DNA of 64,000 nt from Zygnema cylindricum. Lineage: Eukaryota > Streptophyta > Zygnematophyceae > Zygnematales > Zygnemataceae. Below are positions 33,547 through 44,032 of this stretch, one piece after another (the first letter of the stretch is position 1; every line of letters begins with the position of its first letter). A program made the position numbers and the translations under genes. The notes beneath the pieces are model-generated. The model saw nothing but the letters and a program-made list of their open reading frames with translations. It ran no database searches and was not told the DNA's origin. The stretch covers positions 1 through 64,000 of the forward strand of contig JBBHKE010002718.1 in the NCBI GenBank assembly GCA_037447655.1, read 5' to 3'.

Positions 33547-34185
33547 CGATTCACACTAGAAACGGATGGTGAATGAGATGACGAAATGAATGCTCCCGTA
33601 CCATTCATTTCGCAAAAAAACAAAAAACAGTGGTGCCAAACAGCTCGACCGCTCGGTTGTCAACCTTTTTGGAGCGTAGCGACAGACAAAATACACTTTT
33701 TGGAGCGTAGCGACAGACAAAATACACTTTTTGGAGCTTAGCGGTGGACAAAACATACGGTCAAGTGCGTCAAATTTTGACAACTGTGGTAAGTCATTTT
33801 AATTTCGGGAAACCCTTTTTGGAATGCAGATTTCCGATTTAGAAGAAAAATGAAGTCGTATCCCGAATGAATGATCCGTACTATAACTATTTTTTTTTAA
33901 ATGCTAACCCATTATCAAATAGCCAATCAAAATCATCTAAAATAAAACGTAAAAAAATGTAAACTTAAAACTTCTTTGGAACTTTGACGAAACGTCCTCC
34001 CCCCTTCTTACCGATGGTTTGGTACGGACGGATTTGAGTTATCGTCGAATAATCGTACGGCAACATGAGTCACATCACGACGTTTTTGTTGACGTGAGAT
34101 GACGTTAAGGGCGATTCATGTCCAAACAAATAAAAAGGACATTCATTTCCTTATCTCATTCATCATCCATTTCTAGTGTGAATCC
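33547..34185. mobile_element. 639-bp TIR element
   Basis: Near-perfect terminal inverted repeats of about 45 bp beginning (C/G)GATTCACACTAGAAA(C/T)GGATG, with TGCA directly outside both ends (33543-33546 and 34186-34189). The uninterrupted repeat at 19160 shows the insertion point. No transposase. Superfamily unclear, as a 4-bp TGCA duplication does not fit the commonest classes. Confidence 0.8.
33666..33755. repeat. 31-bp tandem repeat, about 2.9 copies
   Basis: Units at 33666-33696 and 33697-33727 are identical (TTTTTGGAGCGTAGCGACAG and following 11 bases); the third is diverged and shorter. Lies inside the 639-bp TIR element. Confidence 0.9.
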
Positions 34186-34340
34186 TGCAATTGGAACGTT
34201 CATGTTTCATCGATGTACCAGTTGTCCTTTTGAATCCGTGGCTCCGATTTAACGTTTTTACTTTGAAACCTTGTTGCGTCCGCCTCTGACGTGAATCAAA
34301 GCGGCAACCTTTTGTGCATATGTCTTTCACGCCCTAGAAT

Positions 34341-34795
34341 CCTTTCACCTGCAAAATATATCGGATGTTTATATATCGGAACCATATCGAAACTTTGAAG
34401 ACAACAGGCGCAACAAATTCTGGTTGACGATGAATGGTGGTGAAGTCGACACGACACATTCTTCAACAAAATTTTTTTGTGATTTTTGTCGCATCTGATT
34501 TCCGCCTGTCTGAAGACGCATGGCTTGTACTTTACCTTTCCACGCGTAAACGTTTTACACGTCCGGTGATTGGCTGAGGAGAGTAATTAATCACTGGACG
34601 ACGTGACCTCTTGCTTCGAAAAGTCATAATCGGACGGTTGATGTTATCGCCCAAAAGTTTGGAGAATCTTGACGCACCGACAGTAATCATGTTTGTGAAA
34701 AAAAAAAAAAAATACGTCAGTGTACGGCAATGAGCTGGATGTGTACGAAAATGCAACTTTTCCGGTAAACAACCCCATTTTTCGCCTGATGGAGG
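34341..34795. other. Spacer without gene
   Basis: No repeat partner or credible frame recognised. Contains an A14 run at 34698. Confidence 0.45.
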
Positions 34796-35240
34796 TTCAC
34801 ACTGAGTTGATGTTCCATCACGAAGAGTCTGCAATCCACGTGTTATACATTGAGTGGCACCACGTGGGTTTTGACAGGATATTTAAAATCTTTTACAAAT
34901 CTTCACACCGACAAATTTCACTTCAAATCTTCACTTGCTCATAATACGACAAAACATTTGTACTTTCTCCAAACGCCAGTCTTTTACGCCAGCTCATTTT
35001 TTAGGGTTCCTGTTTTCGAACATGACGAAAATCCTTTGCCGGAAATAGTGTGACGAAAGAAATTGCGCGACGAAGGACCGTTTCGAGATTACTTTTTTAA
35101 TTTTCAGTTGCATTTTGAAAAGTACATACCATGTGCAAATTTAGTCAATTCTCGTAGGTTTTCCATAGTTACACGTAGCTTATTCGTCCAGCGTGTCACG
35201 ATTAATTTTTTTCTGTATCTGCCAACCCACCTCCTACAGG
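34796..35240. repeat. Dispersed repeat, copy 2
   Basis: Direct-orientation homologue of 17815-18280, ending with GCCAACCCACCT just before the Helitron start at 35255. Confidence 0.7.
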
Positions 35241-35396
35241 TACGTTGGCAGGTATCAGTATATAAATAAGAGTCTTTCAGACGCCATTGTGGAAAGCCTT
35301 ATATAGGCGGTGTGTCTGTCAAGGATTTTTTCTGTCCGAGGTACGGAAGGCCGTACCGTTGGCACGATGTAGCATTGCCCCCCGTCGCTGTGCAAA

Positions 35397-36050
35397 CCGC
35401 TGTACCGCTGGCATAATTCCACGCTGCCGTCGCTGGCATAATTCTACGCTGGCGGCCGCTGGCGTAATTCTACGCTGCCGCCCGCCAGCTGGCTGCTTTC
35501 TACACTGCCGGCCGTTGGCGTGATTATACGCTGCCGCCGGCTGGCGTAATTCTACGCTGCCGCCGGCTGGCGTAATTCTACGCTGCCGCCGGCTGGCGTA
35601 ATTCTACGCTGCCGGCTGCTGGCGTAATTCTACGGTGCCGCCCGCAAGCTGGCAGTTTTCTACGCTGCTTGCCGCTGGTGTGATTTTACGCTGCCGCCGG
35701 CTGGCGTAATTCTACGCTGCCGGCCGCTGGCGTGATTCTACGCTGCCGCCGGCTGGCGTAATTCTACGCCGCCGCCAGCTGACACAATTCTACGCCGCCG
35801 CCAGCTGGCGTAATTCTACGATGCCGGCCCCTGGCTTAATTCTACGCTACCGGCAAGTGGCCGCAGGCGTAATTCTACGCTGCCGCCGGCTGGCGTGATT
35901 TTACGCTGCCGGCTGTTGGCCTAATTCTACGCTGCCGGCCGCAGGCGTAATTCTTCGCTGCCGGCAGCTGGCCGCAGGCGTAATTCTACGCTGCCGCCGG
36001 CTGGCGTAATTTTACGCTGCCGCCCGCTGGCGTAAATCTATGCCGCCGTG
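35397..36050. repeat. GC-rich minisatellite of Helitron 1
   Basis: About 25 imperfect units with consensus near CTGGCGTAATTCTACGCTGC plus CGCCGG (about 26 bp), on a background of much lower GC. Each good unit contains the short palindrome GCGTA-ATTC-TACGC. A shorter array of the same unit sits at the same place in Helitron 2. Confidence 0.9.
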
Positions 36051-36839
36051 CGTCAGCAGTACTTACCGCCGTACCTGGCACGATGTAACTTTGCCGTGCG
36101 ATCGTCCGCAATACGGACCGCCGTACCGCTGGCGTAATGCAATGTTGTAGCCCGCCAGTATCTACGAACGACCACCAGCAGTACCGTAAAAAAAAACACT
36201 TTTCATTTTGCACACCTGTAGATTTCAGGAACAACATAAAATTAGTACGCTTATTCGACCTGAAAAGTAATCGGCTGAATAGTACAACTTTGGTCTGGCT
36301 GAACTTTGGAACGGCCTTGCCATCCTGGCTGACTAACGCCTCAACCTGCAAGTGTTCAAAGACAATATTACCCAGGTAAGTTGATTTGTATATCGACGTA
36401 TGTTGTAAAGCTGTAACTAGACAAAAACGGCTTTTTCCTGTTTCCAAGTGGGATTTGTTCATGAAAATGGTGCAAAATGTGTAGATATGAGTAGCATATG
36501 TTAATTCACTCAACGTAGATAAACCACTTTTGTCGTTTGAAAAATTTGTGATGTGTTTGTGTTGTTGCTTTGAATCATGTTATGTTCACATAGAATATCA
36601 CATAGAATGCATGATAGTACGGAAATGAGATTTGGGTTACAAAATATAAAGAGAGTTTCATGTTTTCAAGTTGTTCATTGAATTGTGTTATGGTCGACAG
36701 TGGTCGATGGTGTATCATGTGTTGACGTGAGTATGCCTATCTCAATTAAACATATTGAACATAAATCGACAAGCATATAAAACACATGATGTTTTTACCT
36801 TTAGGAAATACGTACAGGAGTGGCATTTGAGCCCAATAG

Positions 36840-39248
36840 ATGCTTGAACCTACAACTGAAGAAATACGATATCGTTCAGGTGAGCTAAAAAAATCACTCT
36901 ATGGTTATTGTTCCATGTAAATAAAATTAGTATTGTTAAAAAACTTTATAAAATGATATTATTGGTTGTTTTTTTAAGTCTTTCGATATGTTGGTAAAAT
37001 AGATATCTTTAAGCAAAATAATTCCAAAAAAATGATAAAAATATGTATGCGAGACACATGCATGCCAATTTACTTTTTCAATTGAAAAGTTGTTATGTTG
37101 GGTCTAAGTTGGAAAAATATAATGAAAGTGAGTAAAAAAGAATAAAAAAGTTATTGTTTATTTTCTACGTACATATAATCGTTATACCCTTTGTTCATGT
37201 GGCAAATAAAAGCTTTGTAAGAACTAATATGTTACATGCCAACAAAATTAAAAAACGTATACTGACCATATTTTATGCGCGTATGCAGGGTCTAATTCAC
37301 CACATGAACAACCAAACGCTATATACACTCCTACTACGACTGAAAAAATAGCAAAGCAATGCGAAGAACGGTTGCGTGAAGGACATGAAAAAACGAGAGT
37401 TACACGTGCAGCGGAACAAGGACGAGATTATGGTGTACCAACAACATCACAACGCATTGACTCACAACGAAAAGCTACCGAGCGCGCGCGAGAAACCTCA
37501 GAACAACGACTACAACGCCAGTTTAAAGATCGTGAAAGAAAACGAGAAAAAGGTGCGTTTGTGTGGTTTATAAAACCACGTTGTTATTGTTGTTCACATA
37601 TAGACTATAATCAAACTTTCAACACATAAAACAATGTGATCATAGATGTGCGCATTTGAATGCTTAAATGAAGAAGCTCTCATAAAAATAGAAAAGGTGT
37701 ACAAACCCAACTTTAAAATAACATTATGTTTTTCCAACATATATAAATTATAGTTGTATTTTTGCTTTAACGGTAGAATAACGGTAAAATAAAACGTAAT
37801 AAATAAAATTGGAATGAGAAATTCGCGTAGATCTAAAGTAGTATACGTAATTACCACCTTGGACATGTGGATGCAGTAAGACCCACATCGACGAAAGAAA
37901 CAGATGATCAACGCAATGAACGGTTACGTCAAGAACGTGCAAAAAAACGAGCACAAGAGACCCCTGAAAAACGTCAGGAGCGGCTACAAAAAGATCGTGA
38001 AAGAAAACGAGCGAGACGCGCGCTAAATGACAATATTGGAAATGAGGTGGCAAGGAAAAACCTTCAAGACGTAGAGGAGCAACATACACTAAACTTAAGG
38101 TTAAAGGAGAATGAAGTATGGACCGCTGAAATAGATACTATTCATGTTGAAGAACATTTTGCTCAAAATCATGACGAGGATGAAATAACACAAGCTGCCG
38201 GACCAGAAGTTAATACTATTCAATTCAACACCAAATGTACTCACCAATCTTCGCGCGAGCATGAATTTAGACAACACAACACACAACAACAAAACGCGAC
38301 AGAAGAACAACGCGATATTCGAAGACGTATAGAAGGTGATCGTCAACGTCAGCGTATCACACGCCGACGTGCAGGGGTTCAAAAAATTGCTTTAGGACTT
38401 CATGAAGATTACATTTGTCCTGAACGACATAGACTTTCACCTATGGAAATTACATGCACTCATTGCAATGCACAAAAATGGGCAAGAGAGACCGCTGGAG
38501 TTTGTTGTGTACTTGGCAAAGTACAACTTGCTTCATATGAAACGCGTCCTTCGGAGCTTTTAACTTTGTATAACAATGCTAATTTCTTGAATAAAATCCG
38601 TTCGTACAACATGGTGTTTTCGTTTACCTCTCTTGGTGCATCCACAACACTCCCTCTCAACGACCAATCGATTGGAGCAAGTAACGGCCCTTTCAATTTC
38701 CGTATTCAAGGAACCATATGTCACCGAATAGGTCAATTGTTGCCCCAAGAAAATCAAGCTGCGTTTGCACAAGTTTATGTATTTGACGCATCAATGGAGA
38801 CGCAAGTAAGCAGGCGAATGAGTATTATGGATGGATTAGACCACGATGTAGTGACAATGATTCAGAATATGATGAAAACACACAACCCTTTGGCGCAACA
38901 ATTTATTTCAGCCGGAGAACGAATCCATGAAGCTTCTGAATTACGCTTAATACTAAAAGATACAGTTCACAATTTAGACCAACGTCGTTACAATCGGCCA
39001 CAAGCAGAAGAAGTGGCGGCAATTTTGGTTAACCCAACAGAAAAAACTGAAGGAAGAGATATAGTTTTGAATATAAAAGGAGACAATCGAATGATGCGAA
39101 TATTCGAGTCACACGCATTGTATGACCCACTCCAATACCCACTTCTATTTCCATATGGTGAACTCGGGTGGCATTTTGGTTTGGAAATGACAAATGGAAG
39201 ACGTGTGTCCCCAAGAGCATATGCTGCCTATCGATTATTTACGCGAGC
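36840..39248 (+). CDS. Helitron replicase (Rep-helicase), 5' part, spliced
   Basis: Spliced model: exon 36840-36879 (ATG; MLEPTTEEIRYRS, donor CAG/GTGAGC), exon 37289-37552 (after TATGCAG), exon 37877-39248 (after GATGCAG, to the gap). One base is carried over at both junctions and the frame stays open, giving about 558 codons. The N-terminus is a charged Glu/Arg/Gln-rich stretch with repeated ERxRETxEQRxxRL-type units typical of Helitron proteins. Near residue 295 lies a CTHCNAQKWARE zinc motif followed by VCCVLGKVQL. From about residue 420 begins the Helitron-like N domain (LYDPLQYPLLFPYGELGW). The HUH nuclease and helicase would follow beyond the gap. Role: rolling-circle transposition. 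An upstream non-coding exon ending CAG/GTAAGTT at about 36376 is conserved in Helitron 2. Confidence 0.88.
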
Positions 39249-39258
39249 NNNNNNNNNN
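39249..39258. other. Assembly gap (10 N)
   Basis: Ten N of probably nominal length. Sequence after it bears no relation to a Helitron replicase, so an unknown amount of DNA is missing. Confidence 0.99.
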
Positions 39259-39496
39259 GAGCACACCCTTTTAAAATTCTGCTCCCTCTAATGAGCAATT
39301 AAAAGAGGCACGTGTAGTGCGCGTACATATCTTTTCTGCTCGTACAGCCGTTTTTTAAATGTTCCCAAAGCTTGGAGGTGAAAGTACCCAGGAAACGTTT
39401 TAAAACGCCGCAGAAACGGAGAGGGGAGAGGGAGAACCTGTTAACAAAAATAGAGTGTGATTAATCTTACTCCGTGTTGAAAAAAACAAGGACTGT

Positions 39497-40277
39497 TACA
39501 GATAACTAGATTTTTGTAATTTTTGATATGGCGGATGTTTAGGGTTTTGTGACATTGTGACGCCATGCTCACTTATGAAAACGTCGACGTCACGAATTCA
39601 AGAACTTTTAGCCATGGCTACCCGATGTTGTTTTTTCGACTTTTCTCACTCGACTTAAAGGTAGTCAAAAGAATTATTTTTCAAAAATCTTTCATTTCGT
39701 ATTGTTGTGCCTCATTCTAATTAGTGTGAGATAAAAACAATTGTCCAAGAGGGAGAGGGGAGAGGCAAAGACGCCGCAAAATTTTGCAAAGGACCCATGA
39801 AAGTGGAGGTTCGAAACCCTTGTAAATTTTTTGCCGACATGCTCGTCTTTTCTATACATGCGCGTGATGTGCACGGAGAAAATTAACGAGTAATCTCCCT
39901 CGTCTTAAAATTTTCCCACACGAGTGGCGCGTGCGTGAGTCGTTTTTCATTTGTTGTATGGGCGATACTTCAACTAAAAACAGCCTTTCGAGATGATTTT
40001 TGATGAAGTTTTTTGATGGGCTGGATTTTCCTGCTGTGGGGTCGAAAAGAGGAATAGGCCAAAATGCGTTCACATGACGACAAACATGTAGTGCATTCGA
40101 AGTATCAAGTTGACGTTCACTGTCTTTGGTTATAATGATTTTCTCGTACGACTAAAGTTCCCTGGCAAAACGACAAAGAAAAGTAGCTATTTTAATACAT
40201 GGGGACACCCCTGGAGATTTTGACTTTTGGAGCAAAACAACAGAAAAAAACCATTACTTTACCAAATGGAAACATGC
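39497..40277. repeat. Harbinger-like family copy, left end missing
   Basis: Non-coding homologue of 16142-16958. Near its right side are TACATGGGGACACCCC (40195) and, further on, GGAAACATGCCC followed by TAA (to about 40277); either could be the true terminus. The left end is probably lost with the gap region. Confidence 0.6.
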
Positions 40278-40921
40278 CCTAACTCTACATGACGCAAAAT
40301 CTTTTCAATGTGTAGAGGGGAGCATATCAAAAGATTTTCTTTCTTCTTTGGTCAAAAATCGTCTATTAAAACATTGGTGGGTTAACACATTGTGACAACG
40401 CCATTGGTTGTCGACATTTTCAATCATTGCAATCCATTTTCTTTAAGTGTCTATCGTTATTAGCGTGTAAGATTTATTAGTGTTAACAGGAATTTAGAAT
40501 GTACAATTCTATTTTGGTGCAAGGATACGAATCGGCCAAAAGAAGTACGCCTTGTATCTATTTTTGTTGATATTTTTTTTGCCATTTAAAACATCTTTTC
40601 TACGTACACTTTTTGTCCGATTTTCTAGTGTTGTGTATCGATAAAAAACTTATCGCGATAACACCGATACCGATAGTTATCGGTTATCGAACAATCAGAG
40701 GTCCCGATATATCGGTCAGACACCAACAAATTCCATATTGGCGATAACCTTTAAAAAATATAGTATGCATACGCTAGTACTTTATAACATACTCTATTAT
40801 ATTATTGACTATATAGCGTGGCATGCCACGTATAATGAGTATGCTCTTTATCTTTTTAACTGGAATTTATTACGGACAGTGGAATTTATTACAGACAGCG
40901 CAGCACATAAATTTAAAACAA
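40278..40921. other. Spacer with clustered ATCG palindromes
   Basis: No gene. At 40628-40712 several short palindromes of the type CCGATAxxTATCGG and CCGATATATCGG are packed together. The 78-codon plus frame at 40738-40974 has no motif and overlaps the Mutator-like TIR. Confidence 0.5.
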
Positions 40922-41274
40922 TACTTTATAGGGAATTGCTAATCGCAGAGACGATTTTTGCTGCGCTCAGGTAGTTGTCAGAAATTGTACATTTGAAGTA
41001 CATTTTCGTACAAGCTACGTACCTTCGAGGTAAGATTTGACTGTCAATCCGTCTAACAACTTTGACTGGCGAAATACTGTAACGGCGGTTAAAAAAGTGT
41101 CGCGCTTGCGAACGTCGACCATCAGTATATAAACAAGAGTCTTTCAGACGCCTTTGTGGAAAGCCTTATATAGGCGGTGTGTTTGTCAAGGATTTTTTCT
41201 GTCCGCTGTACGGAAGGCCGTACCGTTGGCACGATGTAGCGTTGTCGCCCGTAGCTGTGCAAACCGCTGTACCG

Positions 41275-41650
41275 CTGGCATAATTCCACGCTGCCGCCCG
41301 CCGGTTGGCATAATGCTAAGCTGCCACCGTTGGCATTATTCTACGCTGCCGCCGGCTGGCGTAATTTTACGTTGCCGGCCGCTCGCGTAATTCTACGCTG
41401 CCGACTGCTGGCGTAATTCTACGCTGCCGCCCGACAGCTGGCAGTTTTCTACGCTGCCGGCCGCTTGCGTGATTCTACGCTGCCGCCGGTTGGCGTAATT
41501 CTACGCTGCCGCCTGCCAGCTGGCAGTTTTCTACACTGCCGGCAGCTGGCGTAATTCTACGCTGCCAGCCCTCGGCTTAATTTTACGCTACCGGCAGCTG
41601 GCCGATGGCGTAATTTTACGTTGCCGCCTGCTGGCATAAATCTACGCCGC
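41275..41650. repeat. GC-rich minisatellite of Helitron 2
   Basis: Same 26-bp unit family as 35397-36050 but with fewer, more diverged copies (about 12-14). Confidence 0.88.
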
Positions 41651-42525
41651 CGCGCGTCAGCAGTACTTACCGCCGTACCTGGCACAGTGTAACGTTGCCG
41701 TGCGATCGTCCGCAATACAGACCGCCGTACCGCTGGCGTAATGCAATATTGTCGCCCGCCAGTATCTACGAACGACCAACGACAGTATCGTAAAAAAAAC
41801 ACTTTTCATTTTGCACATCTGTAGATTTCAGGAACAACATAAAATTAGTACGCTTATTTGACCTGCAGAGTAATTGGCTGAACAGTACAACTTTGGTCTG
41901 GCTGAACTTTGAAACGGCCTTGCCATCTCAGCCGACTAAGGCCTCAACTTGCAAGTGTTCAAATACAATATTACCCAGGTAAGTTTATTTGTATATCGAT
42001 GTCGTTGTATGTTATAGAGCTGTAACTACACAAAAACGGCTTTTTCCTCTTTCCAAGTGGGATTTGTGAAATTTATGTTTCCAAGTGGGATTTGTTCATG
42101 AAAATGGTGCAAAATGTGTAGATATGAGTAGCGCATGTTAATTCACTCAACGAACGATAAACCAATTTTGTCGTTTGAAATAGTTTGTGATGTGTTTGTG
42201 TTGCTGCTTTGAATCATGTTATGTTTCGTGTTATGAAGTGTGTAATCTATAGTAGTATGCTTTTCAGTTGAACATGAACCGAAAAAGCTAATTATCACAT
42301 AGAATGCATGATAGTACGGAAATGAAATTTGGGTTTCATAATAGAAAGAGTTTCATGTTTTCAAGTTGTTCATTGAATTGTGTTATGGTCGACGGTGGTC
42401 GGTGGTGTATCATGTGTTGACATGAGTATGCCTATTCCAATTGAACATAAACCGACAAGCACATAAAACACATGATGTTTTTACCTTTAGGAAATACGTA
42501 CATGAGTGGCATTTGAGCCCAATAG

Positions 42526-42565
42526 ATGCTTGAATTTACAACTGAAGAAATACGATATCGTTCAG
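42526..42565 (+). pseudogene. Replicase exon-1 relic, first copy
   Basis: 40 nt, ATG to CAG/GTGAGC, encoding MLEFTTEEIRYRS. It matches exon 1 of the replicase at 36840-36879 in length, phase and donor. The downstream exons are absent. Confidence 0.8.
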
Positions 42566-43063
42566 GTGAGCTAAAAATATCACTCTATGGTTATTGTTCC
42601 AATTAAAATGAATAGCTATTGTTAAAAAACTTTATGAAAACGGCTTTTATCGTTTGAAAGATGAGGTAGTTCATGAATTGTTGGTAGGAGGTCCTTAAAA
42701 AATGAATTTTCTGTTTCCAAGTGGGATTTGTACATGAAAATGGTGCAAAATGTGTAGATATGAGTAGCGTATGTTAATTCACTCAACGTACGATAGACCA
42801 CTTTTGTCGTTTGAAATAGTTTGTGATGTGTTTGTGTTGTTGCTTTGAATCACAGAAATGAAATTTGGGTTACATAATGGAAAGAGAGTTTCATGTTTTC
42901 AAGTTGTTCATTGAATTGTGTTATGGTCGACGGTGGTTGATAGTGTATCATCTGTTGACGTGAGTATGCCTATTTCAATTGAACATAAATTGACAAGCAC
43001 ATAAAACACATGATGTTTTTACCTTTAGGAAATACGTACATGAGTGGCATTTGAGCCCAATAG

Positions 43064-43103
43064 ATGCTTGAATCTACAACTGAAGAAATACGATATCATT
43101 CAA
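43064..43103 (+). pseudogene. Replicase exon-1 relic, second copy
   Basis: 40 nt encoding MLESTTEEIRYHS, with the donor changed to CAA/GTGACG. It arises from the internal duplication. Confidence 0.78.
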
Positions 43104-43506
43104 GTGACGTAAAACAAAGAGGTTTAGAAAGAAACTTATCTGTAACATTGATAGAGCTATAAAAAGTTAATATCAAAAATTATATTTAATTTTAACTGGG
43201 TTGTTAACGTGTTAAAGTAAGCTGCATAGGCACAAACTTATGTTTTAACACTACTATTTCTTCAATGGAATATTCTTGCTGTTTGGAAGTGTGTATGTTT
43301 TCTATGCTTATACCATCACTCTATGGGTGTTGTTCGAAAAAAAGTTACAGAGAGACTTTTTACATATAAAGCATGTTGTACAATTGCTTATTGAACACAT
43401 AAACGCATATTTGTATAATACTTTGGTAAGGCTCAACAAAGCGTGATAAAACAACACACGATACATGCCCATATAACAAGCATAACAAAACACGACACGA
43501 ATCATA

Positions 43507-43534
43507 TCCGTGTAACAGGAATTGATTAACCTAT
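43507..43534 (+). repeat. Relic of a second Helitron 3' end
   Basis: TCCGTGTAACAGGAATTGAT followed by TAACCTAT resembles the true terminus (CCCGTGTAACGGGCTTTGAT and AAACTAG). The hairpin arms no longer pair well and CTAG has become CTAT. Confidence 0.6.
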
Positions 43535-44004
43535 GTGAACAAAAATATATTGTGAAACAAACCACACCAACATAAGATCTGTAGCTAAAAATAAAAATTT
43601 GTGTTATGACAGTTACACATAGATATAGGCGGAGAATGGTTAGTTAAGTATAGTTAGTCAGTTGAAATTGCTAGCGCAACACGCCATTGAACGTCATTAC
43701 AAAGGTGACACTCAGTCATCAATAAACCCATTTAATCTCAATTATAATATTCATGTTGTGAAGTAGACTAAATATGATCATGAACTTCAAAACATGTTTG
43801 TTCGCACAAAATGACATCTTACATGGGACATTATCTCGGTTTAAATTTGTCTATATTTGTGTATTAAATCAAAACACCCTATGGTTGTAATTCCCATATA
43901 TAACTTACATTTGTATAGTTCATAAAAAAACCCACCTGTAGTTGTTCCCAAATATATAGAGTACAAAAACTCTATACACCTTAAACACACACAACACGAC
44001 CTTT

Positions 44005-44032
44005 GCCCGTGTAACGGGCTTTGATAAACTAG
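44005..44032 (+). terminator. Helitron 2 3' hairpin and CTAG terminus
   Basis: Perfect stem GCCCGT (44005-44010) and ACGGGC (44014-44019) with loop GTA, nine bases, then CTAG (44029-44032) and the target T. This is the Helitron transposition end signal, not a transcription terminator by itself. Confidence 0.92.

Larger units (their letters stand above)
33257..34335. repeat. Dispersed repeat, interrupted copy
   Basis: Same sequence as 19160-19602, split at GATGTACCATT by the element 33547-34185. The two halves rejoin at GTTCATGTTTCATCGATG. Confidence 0.8.
35255..39248 (+). mobile_element. Helitron 1 (replicase-encoding), cut by a gap
   Basis: The 5' terminus TCAGTATATAAATAAGAGTC follows an A, as Helitrons insert between A and T. 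The same terminus with unrelated upstream sequence occurs at 41122, which fixes the boundary. Homology to Helitron 2 runs from 35255 to about 36900 (promoter region, minisatellite, 5' exons); after that this copy carries the replicase gene. The sequence stops at a 10-N gap and the 3' terminus is not seen, so the HUH and helicase domains are missing from the window. Confidence 0.9.
42010..43110. repeat. Internal duplication in Helitron 2
   Basis: Blocks at about 42060-42600 and 42700-43110 repeat each other: TTCCAAGTGGGATTTGT, the GTCGACGGTGGT region, CATGATGTTTTTACCTTTAGG and the exon-1 relic. Helitron 1 has a single copy (about 36430-36890). Confidence 0.85.
41122..44032 (+). mobile_element. 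Helitron 2, complete non-autonomous copy
   Basis: 2911 bp from TCAGTATATAAACAAG to CTAG, inserted between A (41121) and T (44033). The 3' end has a 6-bp stem hairpin and the CTRR terminus. The right TIR of the host Mutator-like element reads through the same site uninterrupted, giving an internal empty-site control. It shares 5' region, minisatellite and first coding exon with Helitron 1, but has no replicase body, so it would depend on an enzyme from a relative. Confidence 0.95.

Noticed and set aside
35397-36050. CRISPR-like array
   Set aside because: Units are contiguous with no unique spacers, diverge gradually and lie in a eukaryotic Helitron; it is a minisatellite.
35986-36513. 175-codon minus-strand frame over the Helitron minisatellite
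   Set aside because: It follows the repeat periodicity, is antisense to the Helitron 5' exons and is not kept in Helitron 2.
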